DNA from: Erythrobacter sp. NAP1
GTDB lineage: Bacteria; Pseudomonadota; Alphaproteobacteria; Sphingomonadales; Sphingomonadaceae
NCBI RefSeq assembly: GCF_000152865.1
Contig: NZ_CH672390.1
Span: 1,612,001-1,676,000, forward strand
DNA length: 64,000 nt
Reading direction: 5' to 3'
Both the position numbers and the translations under genes were made by a program. How positions within the stretch are numbered: position 1 is the first letter of the stretch; every line of letters begins with the position of its first letter. Under the pieces are notes generated by a model. The model saw only the letters and a list, made by a program, of their open reading frames with translations, ran no database searches and was not told where the DNA came from. Positions 9,095 through 17,506 of the stretch are shown here, one piece after another.

Positions 9095-9394
9095 TTAGGC
9101 GCCTTTCGCGATCTGCTCCTTGAGCAGCTGGCTTGCACGGAAAGTAAGGACGCGGCGCGGAGTGATCGGTACTTCCACACCGGTTTTGGGATTGCGGCCA
9201 ATGCGCTCATTCTTGTCGCGAAGGACGAAACTGCCGAACCCGGAAATTTTCACATTCTCGCCGTTAGCCAGAGCGTCTGACATCTTGGTCAGAATAGACT
9301 CAACCAAATCGAGCGATTCAGCCCGGCTGAGGCCCATCTTACGATTGATTGTCTCGGCCAAATCGGCCCGGGTCAAAGTGCCCACTGAACGCAT
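9095..9394 (-). CDS. ihfA: Integration host factor subunit alpha
   Basis: A 99-residue DNA-bending protein that heterodimerises with IhfB. The DNABII signature is clear: [20 protein letters not shown] (residues ~50-69), including the Pro in RNPKTG that intercalates into DNA. The start [10 protein letters not shown] matches the alpha subunit rather than beta. It is preceded by 137 bases separating it from fabH, enough for its own promoter, and followed closely by merR. Confidence 0.95.
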   Translation of the reverse strand: MRSVGTLTRADLAETINRKMGLSRAESLDLVESILTKMSDALANGENVKISGFGSFVLRDKNERIGRNPKTGVEVPITPRRVLTFRASQLLKEQIAKGA

Positions 9395-9531
9395 GCTGTT
9401 CCCCTCCTTAAAGAGAACGCGACCCCTGTTAATGTGACAATCCTATTGAAAAACGGGGTATTGCGCAACTGCACTGCGCGAAGTCGGACGAGTTTTGCCC
9501 TGCGCGGTTAAGCCAATCGGCTCTGTCGTCA

Positions 9532-10509
9532 CTACATGCGGACGAGACTTGCACCCCATGTGAAGCCGCCGCCCATGGCCTCGAACATCACCAGATCGCC
9601 AGCTTTGATCCGCCCGTCCTTGCGCGCAACATCGAAGGCTAACGGTACAGATGCAGCCGAGGTGTTGGCGTGCTTGTCGACTGTTACGACAACCTTTTCA
9701 TCGGGAATTCCGAGCTTTCTGGCGGTCGCATCGAGGATGCGCTTGTTCGCCTGATGAGGGACGATCCAGTCGATATCGGACGCAGAAACGTCTGCGTCTT
9801 CAATCACTTCCTTCAGAACGCTGGAGAGATTGACAACCGCGTGGCGGAAGACTTCGGGGCCTTTCATGCGCAGATGTCCGACAGTCTGCGTACTTGACGG
9901 ACCACCGTCGACATAAAGCAGATCATGCTGCGCGCCATCGGCGTGAAGCCGGCTTGCGAGAACGCCCGGACCACCGGCCTTTGCTGGGTTCGCTGCATCA
10001 GGCGCTTCAAGCACAACCGCGCCTGCGCCGTCTCCGAAAAGAACGCAGGTCGTTCGATCTTCCCAATCGAGAATTCTGCTGAAAGTTTCGGCGCCTATCA
10101 CCAATGCACGGTTCGCAGAGCCGGTTGCGAGCAGCGAATCGGCTGTTGTGAGCGCGTAGAGAAAACCCGAACACACCGCGCCGACATCGAATGCGGGGCC
10201 GTTCTTGCAGCCGAGAGCATGCTGCACCTTTGTTGCGGTTGCAGGAAAGGTGTTGTCGGGAGTTGCGGTTGCGAGAACGATGAGGTCGATATCGCCAGCT
10301 TTCAGCCCCGCATCGGCAAGCGCGGCGCGTGCCGCGGCGGTTGCAAGCGTGGCCGTGGTCTCACCTGCGCCCGCAATGTGACGCTGGCGGATGCCGGTGC
10401 GCTCGATTATCCATTCGTCCGAGGTGTCGACCCGCTCTGCCAGCTCATTGTTGGTGACGATGCGCTGAGGTAGCGCAGAGCCCGATCCAACAATTCTCGA
10501 GCCTGTCAC
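9532..10509 (-). CDS. fabH: 3-oxoacyl-ACP synthase III (FabH)
   Basis: Condenses acetyl-CoA (or another short acyl-CoA) with malonyl-ACP to begin fatty-acid synthesis. The 325 residues carry the full Cys-His-Asn triad: C113 in [11 protein letters not shown], His in [10 protein letters not shown] and Asn in [13 protein letters not shown]. The start is a GTG whose bases overlap the TGA of plsX (GTGA), pointing to translational coupling. The length is normal for FabH. Confidence 0.97.
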   Translation of the reverse strand: MTGSRIVGSGSALPQRIVTNNELAERVDTSDEWIIERTGIRQRHIAGAGETTATLATAAARAALADAGLKAGDIDLIVLATATPDNTFPATATKVQHALGCKNGPAFDVGAVCSGFLYALTTADSLLATGSANRALVIGAETFSRILDWEDRTTCVLFGDGAGAVVLEAPDAANPAKAGGPGVLASRLHADGAQHDLLYVDGGPSSTQTVGHLRMKGPEVFRHAVVNLSSVLKEVIEDADVSASDIDWIVPHQANKRILDATARKLGIPDEKVVVTVDKHANTSAASVPLAFDVARKDGRIKAGDLVMFEAMGGGFTWGASLVRM

Positions 10510-11606
10510 GCTGCGGCTCCGCTTTCCTCGGATGGTCCGGTCGATGCGCCATTCCCGCCCTTGCGAAGCGCGTCCTCGCCCAGTTCGGCAAGGTCGTGAG
10601 CGATGCGCTGTGTCAGCTTGTTCTCAAGCAGACGGGCCGCGACGGTAACCGCGTTCGCTACGCCCTTGGCGTTCGCGCTGCCGTGGCTTTTGACGACCAC
10701 GCCGTTGAGGCCAAGGAAGACCGCGCCGTTGTGGTTGTTCGGATCAAGGTGATGGCGAAGAAGCTCGGTCGCAGGCCGCGACACGAGGAAGCCGATCTTT
10801 GAACGAAGCGACGAGGTAAAGGCCTGGCGCAAGAGGTCCGTCACGAAGCGCGCCGATCCCTCGATCGCTTTCAGAGCGATGTTGCCGGAAAACCCGTCGG
10901 TCACGACAACATGGGTTTCGCCGCGGTTGATCTTGTCGCTCTCGACGAAGCCATCGAACTGAAGGGCAAGGCTGGAATTGCCGTTGGCGGTTGCTGCGGT
11001 CAGCTGCGCGGCAGCATCGCGAAGGGCTTCGGTTCCCTTGATCTCTTCGGTGCCGATATTGAGCAGTCGCACGCTCGGGCTCTCAAACCCGTTGACGATG
11101 CGCGAATAGGCCGCGCCCATCACCGCAAACTGGACGAGGTTACGCGCGTCGGCTTCGGTGTTTGCGCCAAGGTCGAGCATCACGACGTCGTGCGGCTCGA
11201 GCGTCGGCAAGAGAGCGGCGAGTGCCGGACGGTCGATGCCGGGAAGCGTGCGCAGAGCGATCTTGCTCATCGCCATCAGCGCGCCGGTGTTGCCGGCGCT
11301 GACCGCAGCGCCTGCGCGGCCATCTTTCACCGCGTTCACGGCAAGGCCCATGCTGGTGGTCTTGGCACGGCGGATAGCGCGCGAGGGCAGTTCGTCGCCG
11401 CTGATCACGTCATCGCAATGGAGGATCTCGCTGGCGCCGGCCATGCCGGGATGCGTATCGAGCGCACGTTCAATGCGCTGCTGGTCACCGACCAGCAGGA
11501 ACTTGAAGTCGTCATATTCACGCCGCGCAAGCGCAGCGCCTTCAACCATGACGCGCACGCCTTCATCGCCGCCCATCGCATCAACAGCGATACGCGGGAG
11601 AGTCAT
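10506..11606 (-). CDS. plsX: Phosphate acyltransferase PlsX
   Basis: Makes acyl-phosphate from acyl-ACP, the donor for PlsY in the first step of phospholipid synthesis. The 366-residue protein opens with the family motif [11 protein letters not shown] and contains [10 protein letters not shown] (~104-113) and [16 protein letters not shown] (~235-250), both diagnostic. It sits between rpmF (26 bases upstream) and fabH (4-base overlap), the classic bacterial arrangement that links membrane lipid supply with ribosome synthesis. Confidence 0.97.
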   Translation of the reverse strand: MTLPRIAVDAMGGDEGVRVMVEGAALARREYDDFKFLLVGDQQRIERALDTHPGMAGASEILHCDDVISGDELPSRAIRRAKTTSMGLAVNAVKDGRAGAAVSAGNTGALMAMSKIALRTLPGIDRPALAALLPTLEPHDVVMLDLGANTEADARNLVQFAVMGAAYSRIVNGFESPSVRLLNIGTEEIKGTEALRDAAAQLTAATANGNSSLALQFDGFVESDKINRGETHVVVTDGFSGNIALKAIEGSARFVTDLLRQAFTSSLRSKIGFLVSRPATELLRHHLDPNNHNGAVFLGLNGVVVKSHGSANAKGVANAVTVAARLLENKLTQRIAHDLAELGEDALRKGGNGASTGPSEESGAAA

Positions 11607-11632
11607 GCGCCTGGTCCTTCTTTAATGACGGC

Positions 11633-11815
11633 TTAGATGCCCTTAGGCACCATCACTTCGCGGCCGTTGTAGAAGCCGCATGCCGAGCACACGTGGTGCG
11701 GGCGCTTGAGTTCACCGCAGTTGGAGCATTCCTGGAATGCTTCGACCTTCAGCGAATCGTGTGCGCGACGATTGCCACGACGATGCGGGGATACTTTTCT
11801 CTTGGGGACTGCCAT
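11633..11815 (-). CDS. rpmF: 50S ribosomal protein L32
   Basis: A 60-residue basic ribosomal protein. [20 protein letters not shown] is the L32 N-terminus, and the paired cysteines [18 protein letters not shown] form the zinc ribbon of the C+ form. A GAGGAAG Shine-Dalgarno sequence lies about ten bases before the ATG. It is the first gene of the rpmF-plsX-fabH unit; the upstream region contains the 22-bp repeats. Confidence 0.97.
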   Translation of the reverse strand: MAVPKRKVSPHRRGNRRAHDSLKVEAFQECSNCGELKRPHHVCSACGFYNGREVMVPKGI

Positions 11816-11880
11816 GGCTAAGCCACTTCCTCAATTAATGCGTTGTTTGCGCCAATAAGGCGCAGCGTGTTTCGTAAAAT

Positions 11881-11946
11881 GCCCGAAGGGCGTGTCGGTG
11901 TTGCCCTTAGGGCGTATTCTCGTTGCCCTTAGGGCAAGGCCGCGAT
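11881..11946. repeat. Three tandem 22-bp repeats, each with a GCCC-N3-GGGC palindrome
   Basis: Units start at 11881, 11903 and 11925, exactly 22 bases apart. Each opens with an 11-base palindrome (GCCCGAAGGGC once, GCCCTTAGGGC twice), and the first two share GT...GTT at their ends. Two helical turns per unit would put the three palindromes on one DNA face, which is the geometry of a cooperative operator. The array lies 66 bases upstream of rpmF and about 160 bases before the MAPEG gene, so either could be the target. The rest of the 291-base gap 11816-12106 shows no other feature I can support. Confidence 0.6.
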
Positions 11947-12106
11947 GCGCACAAGGCATATACCCTGAAGGCATATGTCCCAGGCGAAAGCGTCCGAGCC
12001 GGTCTGGCGGGAAGGCGCGCGATATAGCGCAAAACTCAAAGGTTGCAAGCCATCTGCGTGAGGGCCAAGCAGGGGACTTGATAATTATACGCGAGGGGAT
12101 CGTTCA

Positions 12107-12502
12107 ATGGCACTGCTTCCTGTGACGCTGGCCGCGGCTGCGGCGGCGGCAATTCTCAATGTCTGGCTGATGCTGCGGATCGGCGCGGTACGCAACGCCG
12201 AGAAAGTCTACGTCGGCGACGAAGACTGCGAGCCGCTGATCCGGCGCATGCGCGCGCAGGCAAACTTCGTCGAGAGTACGCCGTTTGTGCTCGCGCTGAT
12301 TCTCGTGATCGAACTTTCCGGGACAGGCCAGGCTTGGCTGCAATATGTGGCTGCCCTCTACTTCATTGCCCGCATCGCGCACGCATTCGGCATGGATGGA
12401 GGCTCGTTCAAGATGGGGCGCCTGATCGGGACGATCGTGACTCTGCTGACGCTGCTCGGCCTTGCTATCGTGGCTGCGCTGATTGCGGCACGGGTGCTTT
12501 GA
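12107..12502 (+). CDS. MAPEG-family membrane protein
   Basis: A 131-residue integral membrane protein with four hydrophobic segments (roughly 5-25, 58-74, 76-93, 105-130). The pattern RRMRAQANFVESTPF followed by an A-LYFIARIAHAFGM segment is typical of MAPEG proteins (membrane-associated eicosanoid and glutathione metabolism). Bacterial members are mostly of unknown substrate. The ATG follows a GAGGGGAT ribosome site. Its end overlaps the convergent desaturase gene by 38 bases. Confidence 0.85.
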   Translation: MALLPVTLAAAAAAAILNVWLMLRIGAVRNAEKVYVGDEDCEPLIRRMRAQANFVESTPFVLALILVIELSGTGQAWLQYVAALYFIARIAHAFGMDGGSFKMGRLIGTIVTLLTLLGLAIVAALIAARVL

Positions 12503-13451
12503 CGGGCGGATCGACCTCTACCAGTTTGGCCGCTCTGCCAGCCATGTGTTCCGGCAGACAGATGTTCCAGGCCAGCCCCAGTTTCTCCAGCACCTGAATG
12601 AAGCGATAGCCCCAATCGCTTTGACCGGGTTTGAGGCCGATGCGCGCGCTGCCGGGATAGGCATGGTGGTTGTTGTGCCAGGCCTCTCCCATCGTCGGGA
12701 CGCCCGCCCACGGCACGTCATGGGCTTGCACCCCTGCCCCGCGCACTTCCCAACTTTGCGGCCCGCGGCGATGCGCGAGGTGGCCGACAAACCAGTGACC
12801 GTGCACGGTCAGGGTGACGCGCACGAACACGCCCCAAACAACGAACGGCCAGCCGCCTAGCCAGTATAGCAGCGCCGCTATCGGCAATTGCTGGAGCATC
12901 CATGTGCGTTCGAGCCAGCGGATGAAGCGACTCTCTTCAAGCCTTGCGACGTTGTAGCGCGGAGGATTGTCGAGATTCAGGGTGCAGTGCAGCTGCCACC
13001 ATGCGTCCTGCAGCATCGGCCTGCGGTGAGCGAGGTAGTCGTGGCAATCGTCCTGCCGCTGCGCCCAATCGCGCAGGTCGTGAGTCTTCACAATCCAGAT
13101 CGGCCCGCTCATTCCCGCCACCGCACCGCACCAGATGAGGAAGCGCCGCAGGAAGGGCGTCGTCTCAAAACTGCCGTGTATCAGTAGTCTATGAAACCCG
13201 ACCGAGTGGCCGAGCAGCACCATCGCTCCGGTCAGTCCCAGCCCCACTACAACCGCTGCGGGCGTGGTGAAGAACGGAATGAGGGCGAGCGATGCCAGCA
13301 ACATCCCGCCATTCCATGCGCTGTGCACCGGATCCCATTGCACTTCGCCCTTGGAAGAGTCCGCGCCGGGAGTGTCGACGATCCAGTTCACCTCGCAGCG
13401 GTCGCGGCTTTGCGCGCCTTCGCCTGCCTGCTCACCCTCGGAACGAATCAT
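12465..13451 (-). CDS. Acyl-CoA/fatty acid desaturase-type di-iron membrane enzyme
   Basis: A 328-residue integral-membrane fatty acid desaturase. The histidine clusters that bind the di-iron centre are HSVGFH (H-x4-H), HDYLAHRR, and the third box HNNHH in EAWHNNHHAYPG. At least four hydrophobic segments surround them. I place the start at the ATG at 13451, since GGAG lies six bases before it; the ATG at 13463 is the alternative. The gene diverges from an ArsR-type regulator across a short region with a strong inverted repeat, suggesting regulated unsaturation of membrane lipids. Confidence 0.85.
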   Translation of the reverse strand: MIRSEGEQAGEGAQSRDRCEVNWIVDTPGADSSKGEVQWDPVHSAWNGGMLLASLALIPFFTTPAAVVVGLGLTGAMVLLGHSVGFHRLLIHGSFETTPFLRRFLIWCGAVAGMSGPIWIVKTHDLRDWAQRQDDCHDYLAHRRPMLQDAWWQLHCTLNLDNPPRYNVARLEESRFIRWLERTWMLQQLPIAALLYWLGGWPFVVWGVFVRVTLTVHGHWFVGHLAHRRGPQSWEVRGAGVQAHDVPWAGVPTMGEAWHNNHHAYPGSARIGLKPGQSDWGYRFIQVLEKLGLAWNICLPEHMAGRAAKLVEVDPPVKAPVPQSAQPR

Positions 13452-13461
13452 CGGCAACTCC

Positions 13462-13493
13462 ATAGGTAATTAATGTATCACTTAAATACCTAT
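13462..13493. promoter_or_regulatory. Candidate ArsR operator between desaturase and regulator
   Basis: Twelve-base arms ATAGGTAATTAA and TTAAATACCTAT match with one mismatch around an 8-base spacer. A second, weaker copy of the half-site (CTTATATACC) lies at 13521-13530, just ahead of the ArsR start. The repeat lies 10 bases upstream of the desaturase ATG, so a bound repressor would block it. Auto-regulation by the ArsR protein is the simplest inference. Confidence 0.55.
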
Positions 13494-13538
13494 GCGCACT
13501 GGTAAGCGATTAAGCAAGCGCTTATATACCCAGCTATC

Positions 13539-13856
13539 ATGCAGAAAGTTTTCGAAGCCCTAGCCTCGACCGTGCGCCGCAAGATCCTGGCGTACCTCTC
13601 GGAGTCCGAACTGACCGCCGGCCAGATTGCCGAGCGGTTCGACATCTCCAAGCCAGCCGTCTCGCAGCATCTCACCGTACTCCAGAACGCAGGTCTCGTG
13701 GAAAGCGAGAAGCGCGGGCAATACGTGCATTACCGACTGGTTCGCGAGAACCTCACCAATACGCTCAACGGATATGTGCAGGAGGTCTGCCCCGTTTCAC
13801 GGCCTCTGAAGCGCGAAAGCCAGGCGATGGCAAAGGGCGATCAGGACAACGCGTAG
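13539..13856 (+). CDS. ArsR-family winged-helix regulator
   Basis: A 105-residue regulator of the ArsR superfamily, close in form to the SdpR autorepressor type. The winged helix covers residues 1-85, with recognition helix SKPAVSQHLTVLQNAGLV. No metal-binding ELCVC-type box is present; the single cysteine (VQEVCPV) is near the C-terminus, so metal sensing is unlikely. No Shine-Dalgarno sequence precedes the ATG, which lies close to the half-site repeat, so the transcript may be leaderless. The 3' end overlaps the convergent MBL gene by 16 bases. Confidence 0.85.
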   Translation: MQKVFEALASTVRRKILAYLSESELTAGQIAERFDISKPAVSQHLTVLQNAGLVESEKRGQYVHYRLVRENLTNTLNGYVQEVCPVSRPLKRESQAMAKGDQDNA

Positions 13857-14506
13857 TCCGAAACGAACGCATTGGTCTTGCGCTCGCGGCCAAAAGTGCT
13901 CGTCGGTCCGTGTCCGGGAATGAACATCACGTCTTCACCCAGCGGCCACAGGCGCTGCGTGATCGAATCGATCAGGTCTTGATGATTGCCACGCGGGAAA
14001 TCGGTGCGTCCGATTGATCCCTGGAACAGCACGTCTCCCACGATCGCAAAGCGGCTCGGCGCGTGGAAGAACACCACATGGCCGGGCGTGTGGCCGGGGC
14101 AGTGAATCACGTCGAGCGTTAGCTCTCCCACCGTCACCGTGTCATTGTTCTCCAGCCAGCGGTCGGGCGTAAAGCTCTGCGCCGTCATGCCATAGCGCGC
14201 ACCGTCGCTGTCGAGCTGCTCGATCCAGAACAGATCGTCCTTGTGCGGCCCTTCAATCGGCAGACCCAGTTCCTCAGCGAGCATGCCTGCCTGACCGCAA
14301 TGGTCAAGGTGGCCGTGAGTGATGAGGATTTTCTCCATCTCGACCCCGGCCTTGGCGATGCCGTCTTTCAGTTTGTCGAGATCGCCGCCCGGATCGATCA
14401 GTGCAGCCTTGTTCGTTTTGGTGCACCAAATAAGCGAGCAGTTCTGCTGCAGCGGCGTCACCGGGATAATCGCGGCTTTCATCGGGGGAATGGGCGTATC
14501 GGTCAT
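13841..14506 (-). CDS. MBL-fold metallo-hydrolase (glyoxalase II-like)
   Basis: A 221-residue metallo-beta-lactamase-fold hydrolase. The metal motif is ITHGHLDHCGQAG (H-x-H-x-D-H), followed by histidines in IHCPGHTPGHVVF and the FIPGHGPTS segment. This pattern matches the short glyoxalase II-like/YcbL group, which hydrolyses thioesters. I use the ATG at 14506; the Met eight codons later (MKAAIIPV) is also possible. It faces the oxidoreductase gene at 14618 divergently. Confidence 0.85.
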   Translation of the reverse strand: MTDTPIPPMKAAIIPVTPLQQNCSLIWCTKTNKAALIDPGGDLDKLKDGIAKAGVEMEKILITHGHLDHCGQAGMLAEELGLPIEGPHKDDLFWIEQLDSDGARYGMTAQSFTPDRWLENNDTVTVGELTLDVIHCPGHTPGHVVFFHAPSRFAIVGDVLFQGSIGRTDFPRGNHQDLIDSITQRLWPLGEDVMFIPGHGPTSTFGRERKTNAFVSDYALS

Positions 14507-14617
14507 GCGCGGTGAAATGGCGGGTCGCTCTACCAATTGCAAGTTGTGGACGAGCAAGGTGCGCGATCGCCACCGCCGCGCTATCGGTAGCAAGTTGAAA
14601 CCGGGAGAGCGACAAAC

Positions 14618-15919
14618 ATGGCCTTGGACACCACTCTAAACCTTCCCTGCGGCGCAACCATTCCCAACCGCCTCGCAAAGGCTGCCATGACCGAAGGGCT
14701 TGCGGACACCGATGGCCTGCCAACGCCGGAGCTTGAGCGACTCTATCGCATCTGGTCCGAAGGTGGTGCGGGGATGCTCTTATCGGGCAATATCCAGATC
14801 GACGCCCACCACCTCGAACGCCCCGGCAACGTAATCATCGACCGCGAATTGAGCGAAGACGAGCTGACGGCATTCCGCAAATGGACTGCTGCCGGCACTT
14901 TCAATGGCAATCACTTCTGGGCGCAGATCAGCCATGCTGGGCGGCAGACGATGGCCATCGTCAATCCGCATCCGAAGGCGCCATCAGCGGTCAAGCTCGA
15001 CCTGCCCGGTGGACAGTTCGGCGAACCTGTCGCGCTTGAGGCTGACGAGATCGAGGCCGTGATCGAAGGCTTCGTCCGCGCGGCCAAGACTTGCAAGGAA
15101 GTTGGCTTCACCGGGATACAGGTCCATGCGGCGCACGGATACCTGATCTCGCAATTCCTCAGCCCCAAGACCAACCAGCGCAGCGACGAATGGGGCGGCA
15201 GCCTCGAAAACCGCGCGCGGCTTTTGACCGAGGTCGTGCGCCGCTCACGCGAGGCAGTGGGTCCGGCGTTTCCGATCGCAGTGAAACTCAACAGCGCGGA
15301 TTTCCAGAAAGGGGGCTTTGCCTTCGAGGACAGCCTCAGGGTCGTAAAGTGGCTTGAAGAACTTGGCGTCGACCTGATCGAGATTTCAGGTGGCACATAC
15401 GAACAGCCCAAGCTGCTGGGGATCGAGGGGACCGAACCCGCCGACAACCCGCAAGTCGCAGCATCCACGCTCAAGCGCGAAGCCTATTTCGTCGACTTCG
15501 CCAAGGCGATGAAGGATGCCGTATCGGTTCCACTGATGGTCACCGGCGGCTTTCGCACCCGCGCGGCGATGGAGCAGGCGCTGGATGAAGGCGCAGCCGA
15601 CCTTATCGGGCTTGGCCGTCCGTTGTGTGCCCAACCCGATGGCCCCAACCACCTGCTGGCTGGCGAGGAGGACCTGCCGCGCTTCGAAGATGAGCTTTCG
15701 CTGCTGCCCGGTCCGCTTTCATTCCTCACCCGGATCAAGCTCGTGCGGACCATGGCCGGATTTGCGACGCAATTCTGGTTTTACGAGCAGATTTATTCGC
15801 TGGGTCGCAAGGGCGCTCCTGAAGAGGGCCTCTCGGTCTTCGGCGCATGGCGCCGGGTCGAGGACGAGCACGCCACCTGGATTGCAAAGCGCAAGAGCGA
15901 GCGCGGCGGCGTGCTCTAG
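14618..15919 (+). CDS. Old Yellow Enzyme-family NADH:flavin oxidoreductase
   Basis: A 433-residue FMN TIM-barrel ene-reductase. It shows the family pattern: GNIQIDAHH, WAQISHAGRQT, the active-site region GFTGIQVHAAHGYLISQF (given in part: ~159-176), LSPKTNQRSDEWGGS with the conserved catalytic-loop residues, and VTGGFRTRAAMEQAL with the phosphate-binding site near ADLIGLGRPL. It lacks the extra Fe-S and flavin domains of the 2,4-dienoyl-CoA reductase class, being single-domain. Substrate unknown. GGGAGAG precedes the ATG. It overlaps the convergent S24 gene by four bases. Confidence 0.92.
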   Translation: MALDTTLNLPCGATIPNRLAKAAMTEGLADTDGLPTPELERLYRIWSEGGAGMLLSGNIQIDAHHLERPGNVIIDRELSEDELTAFRKWTAAGTFNGNHFWAQISHAGRQTMAIVNPHPKAPSAVKLDLPGGQFGEPVALEADEIEAVIEGFVRAAKTCKEVGFTGIQVHAAHGYLISQFLSPKTNQRSDEWGGSLENRARLLTEVVRRSREAVGPAFPIAVKLNSADFQKGGFAFEDSLRVVKWLEELGVDLIEISGGTYEQPKLLGIEGTEPADNPQVAASTLKREAYFVDFAKAMKDAVSVPLMVTGGFRTRAAMEQALDEGAADLIGLGRPLCAQPDGPNHLLAGEEDLPRFEDELSLLPGPLSFLTRIKLVRTMAGFATQFWFYEQIYSLGRKGAPEEGLSVFGAWRRVEDEHATWIAKRKSERGGVL

Positions 15920-16599
15920 ATCCGGCCGCTCTTCCAGACCACACGGCCGATGATTTCAAGTTCGTCGGCGGCCACTTCGACAGGCGGGTAAGCCAGGTTC
16001 TGACTGAGCAAGGCGAACCGCCCTGCCCCCGCACGGGCAACGCGCTTGACCATCAGCGTTTCGCCAAGCCGCACGACGTGCACACCGTCACGAAACGCGC
16101 GCTCAGTGCGGTCGATGAGGATCTCATCACCATCATTGAGCAAAGGCTCCATCGAATCCCCCTCGACCGTGATTGCCGACAGCTTCGCATTACTCAGTCC
16201 CTGCTCGGCCAGCCAACGGCGCGAGAAACGGAATGTATCGAACGCAGCCTCCTCCGTTGGCAAGGCGCCTGGTCCCGCTGATGCGCCGATAGCAAGGCGT
16301 TGAACCACCACCCATTGAGTCGAATCGGCACTGCCAGATCCAGTCGTGTAGGATATTTCCTGCGCCACGCTCTCAGTTCCACCAAGCTCGATTTCCGAGA
16401 TCCCGAAGAATTGTGCCAGCACTTTCCGGTCTCCCTCTTCGAGCTTTCTCGGGGAGCCTTTCTTAATGAATTGCTGGAGATAACTCGCATTTCTGCCGAT
16501 CAGCACCGATAGGCTCGCGAGGCTGGCGCCGCGCTCCTGCGCCAGATCAAGCAGGCGCTGTCGAGGTGCGTCGAGTGAGGTGTCGGAGGCGTTTGTCAT
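15916..16599 (-). CDS. S24-family LexA/CI-like repressor with self-cleavage domain
   Basis: A 227-residue repressor: an N-terminal helix-turn-helix (RGASLASLSVLIGRNASYLQ, ~23-42) and a C-terminal S24 peptidase domain. The catalytic Ser149 is in VEGDSMEPL and Lys185 in LMVKRV. An Ala-Gly bond (A108-G109 in GASAGPG) lies where LexA-type proteins are cut, so RecA-stimulated autocleavage is plausible but unproven. It lacks the winged helix of canonical LexA. Two inverted repeats lie immediately upstream, consistent with autoregulation. The composition is like its neighbours and no phage genes surround it. Confidence 0.88.
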   Translation of the reverse strand: MTNASDTSLDAPRQRLLDLAQERGASLASLSVLIGRNASYLQQFIKKGSPRKLEEGDRKVLAQFFGISEIELGGTESVAQEISYTTGSGSADSTQWVVVQRLAIGASAGPGALPTEEAAFDTFRFSRRWLAEQGLSNAKLSAITVEGDSMEPLLNDGDEILIDRTERAFRDGVHVVRLGETLMVKRVARAGAGRFALLSQNLAYPPVEVAADELEIIGRVVWKSGRI

Positions 16600-16606
16600 A
16601 AATTCT

Positions 16607-16640
16607 TCCTACACAAAGGATTTTTCCTAGACAAGTAGGA
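16607..16640. promoter_or_regulatory. Paired TCCT...AGGA operators at S24 repressor promoter
   Basis: Two inverted repeats stand 18 bases apart: TCCT-N6-AGGA (16607-16620) and TCCTA-N6-TAGGA (16625-16640). They lie between the repressor start (16599) and the LexA-type box. Twin sites of this kind are typical of lambda-like repressors, so they are probably bound by the S24 protein itself. Confidence 0.5.
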
Positions 16641-16649
16641 TTTGAGGTG

Positions 16650-16664
16650 GAACGTTTAGTGAAC
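16650..16664. promoter_or_regulatory. LexA-type box GAAC-N7-GAAC
   Basis: GAAC, seven bases, GAAC: this equals the direct repeat GTTC-N7-GTTC on the other strand, the alphaproteobacterial LexA recognition sequence. It is 68 bases upstream of the first small gene at 16733, and about 50 bases from the S24 repressor start, so either direction could be SOS controlled. Chance occurrence of an 8-base match is possible but the position favours function. Confidence 0.5.
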
Positions 16665-16732
16665 ATTGAGCGATTCGCGGTGCAGGCGTCCCAGCTTCTT
16701 CAAGTCCGGAATGACCAGGAAAGGGATCAAAA

Positions 16733-16963
16733 ATGCTGCTTCGGAAAGTCGAGCAATTCCTCAAGGCTCACGAAATGCCTGCAACCAAGTTCGGTCGGCT
16801 CGCCGCGGGTGATCCGCGCTTCGTCCTCGACTTGCGGATGGGCCGCATCCCGCGTCCGCGAACCGAAGCGCGAACGCTCAACTGGATGGCCGAGTTTGCC
16901 GCAGCGTCAGCGGCTTCACACACCGATACTCTCGAAACCAAGGACCTTGCCCATGCTGTATGA
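16733..16963 (+). CDS. Small conserved-looking protein, possibly SOS controlled
   Basis: A 76-residue protein with a strong ribosome site (AGGAAAGGGA) before its ATG. The middle reads FGRLAAGDPRFVLDLRMGR, which resembles a short helix-turn-helix found in small proteins of unknown function; I do not recognise a named family. The gene overlaps the next one by 11 bases, so they are translationally coupled. It lies downstream of a LexA-type box and divergent from an S24 repressor. A longer frame reading through the region is an out-of-frame shadow. Confidence 0.6.
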   Translation: MLLRKVEQFLKAHEMPATKFGRLAAGDPRFVLDLRMGRIPRPRTEARTLNWMAEFAAASAASHTDTLETKDLAHAV

Positions 16964-17387
16964 TTCCTCCCTGCTTGCCGCGCCGCTTGCCCGCGTCAGC
17001 GCGGCGCTTGAAACCAAGTCCGCCGCCACATCTGAAGTCCCTGCTCGGCCCGCAGGTCGCCGCTATCGCCCGCGTCGCACGACAGCTGACCGGGTGCGCG
17101 AGGCGCTCTTGATGCTGGCTGATGGCCGCGCGGATCTGCTCACCCATGAGGAGAAGGCGTGGAGTTCGATCACCTTTGCTGGCACGCGGCACGAAGTGAT
17201 GCTCGATTTCAACGGTGCGGATGCTGTCGCAGTTGGCGAAGAGTTCATCGCCAACCTGCCCGAGCACGAATTCACCATCCCCGGCCAGCTCGTTGCGGAT
17301 GCTACCATCAGAGAGGTCGACCACCGCTTCGGCGAAGACGAGCGCATGGTGGTAACAGCGGTGTTGCTGCTCTTGGAAGAAAGCTGA
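16953..17387 (+). CDS. Hypothetical protein coupled to the preceding small gene
   Basis: A 144-residue soluble protein. It begins MLYDSSLLAAPLARV, has a basic linker (RPAGRRYRPRRTTADRV, ~34-50), then a compact acidic domain (~55-144) with mixed helices and strands. I see no recognised motif, signal peptide or membrane segment. The start at 16953 lies inside the end of the preceding gene, so the two are almost surely one operon under the LexA-type box. It is followed by a terminator-like hairpin and the convergent aldehyde dehydrogenase. Confidence 0.6.
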   Translation: MLYDSSLLAAPLARVSAALETKSAATSEVPARPAGRRYRPRRTTADRVREALLMLADGRADLLTHEEKAWSSITFAGTRHEVMLDFNGADAVAVGEEFIANLPEHEFTIPGQLVADATIREVDHRFGEDERMVVTAVLLLLEES

Positions 17388-17403
17388 GCAAGAAATGTCG
17401 GAA

Positions 17404-17419
17404 CGGGCCGTATGGCCCG
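17404..17419. terminator. Short hairpin after the small-gene pair
   Basis: CGGGCC and GGCCCG pair across a GTAT loop, 17 bases past the stop at 17387. It has no following T run, so it may be a weak terminator or an RNA-stabilising hairpin. Confidence 0.35.
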
Positions 17420-17478
17420 CAAGGGTGACCGCCCGCCCGCAGCGTGTGCGTAGCGAAGCGGAGCACGTCCAGCGAGGA

Positions 17479-17500
17479 GGCAGGCCCGGATGGGCCTGCC
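17479..17500. terminator. Perfect 9-bp hairpin between convergent genes
   Basis: GGCAGGCCC and GGGCCTGCC form a perfect stem with a four-base GGAT loop. It lies seven bases from the stop of the aldehyde dehydrogenase gene and downstream of the small-gene pair, so it could terminate both. No T run is present on either strand. Confidence 0.5.
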
Positions 17501-17506
17501 CAAACC

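Noticed and set aside
15916..16599. S24 repressor as prophage CI protein
   Set aside because: No integrase, Cro or structural genes lie near; neighbours are housekeeping genes of matching composition.
16647..16952. N-terminal extension of the 144-residue gene
   Set aside because: It starts within the LexA-type box and overlaps the well-supported 76-residue gene in another frame.
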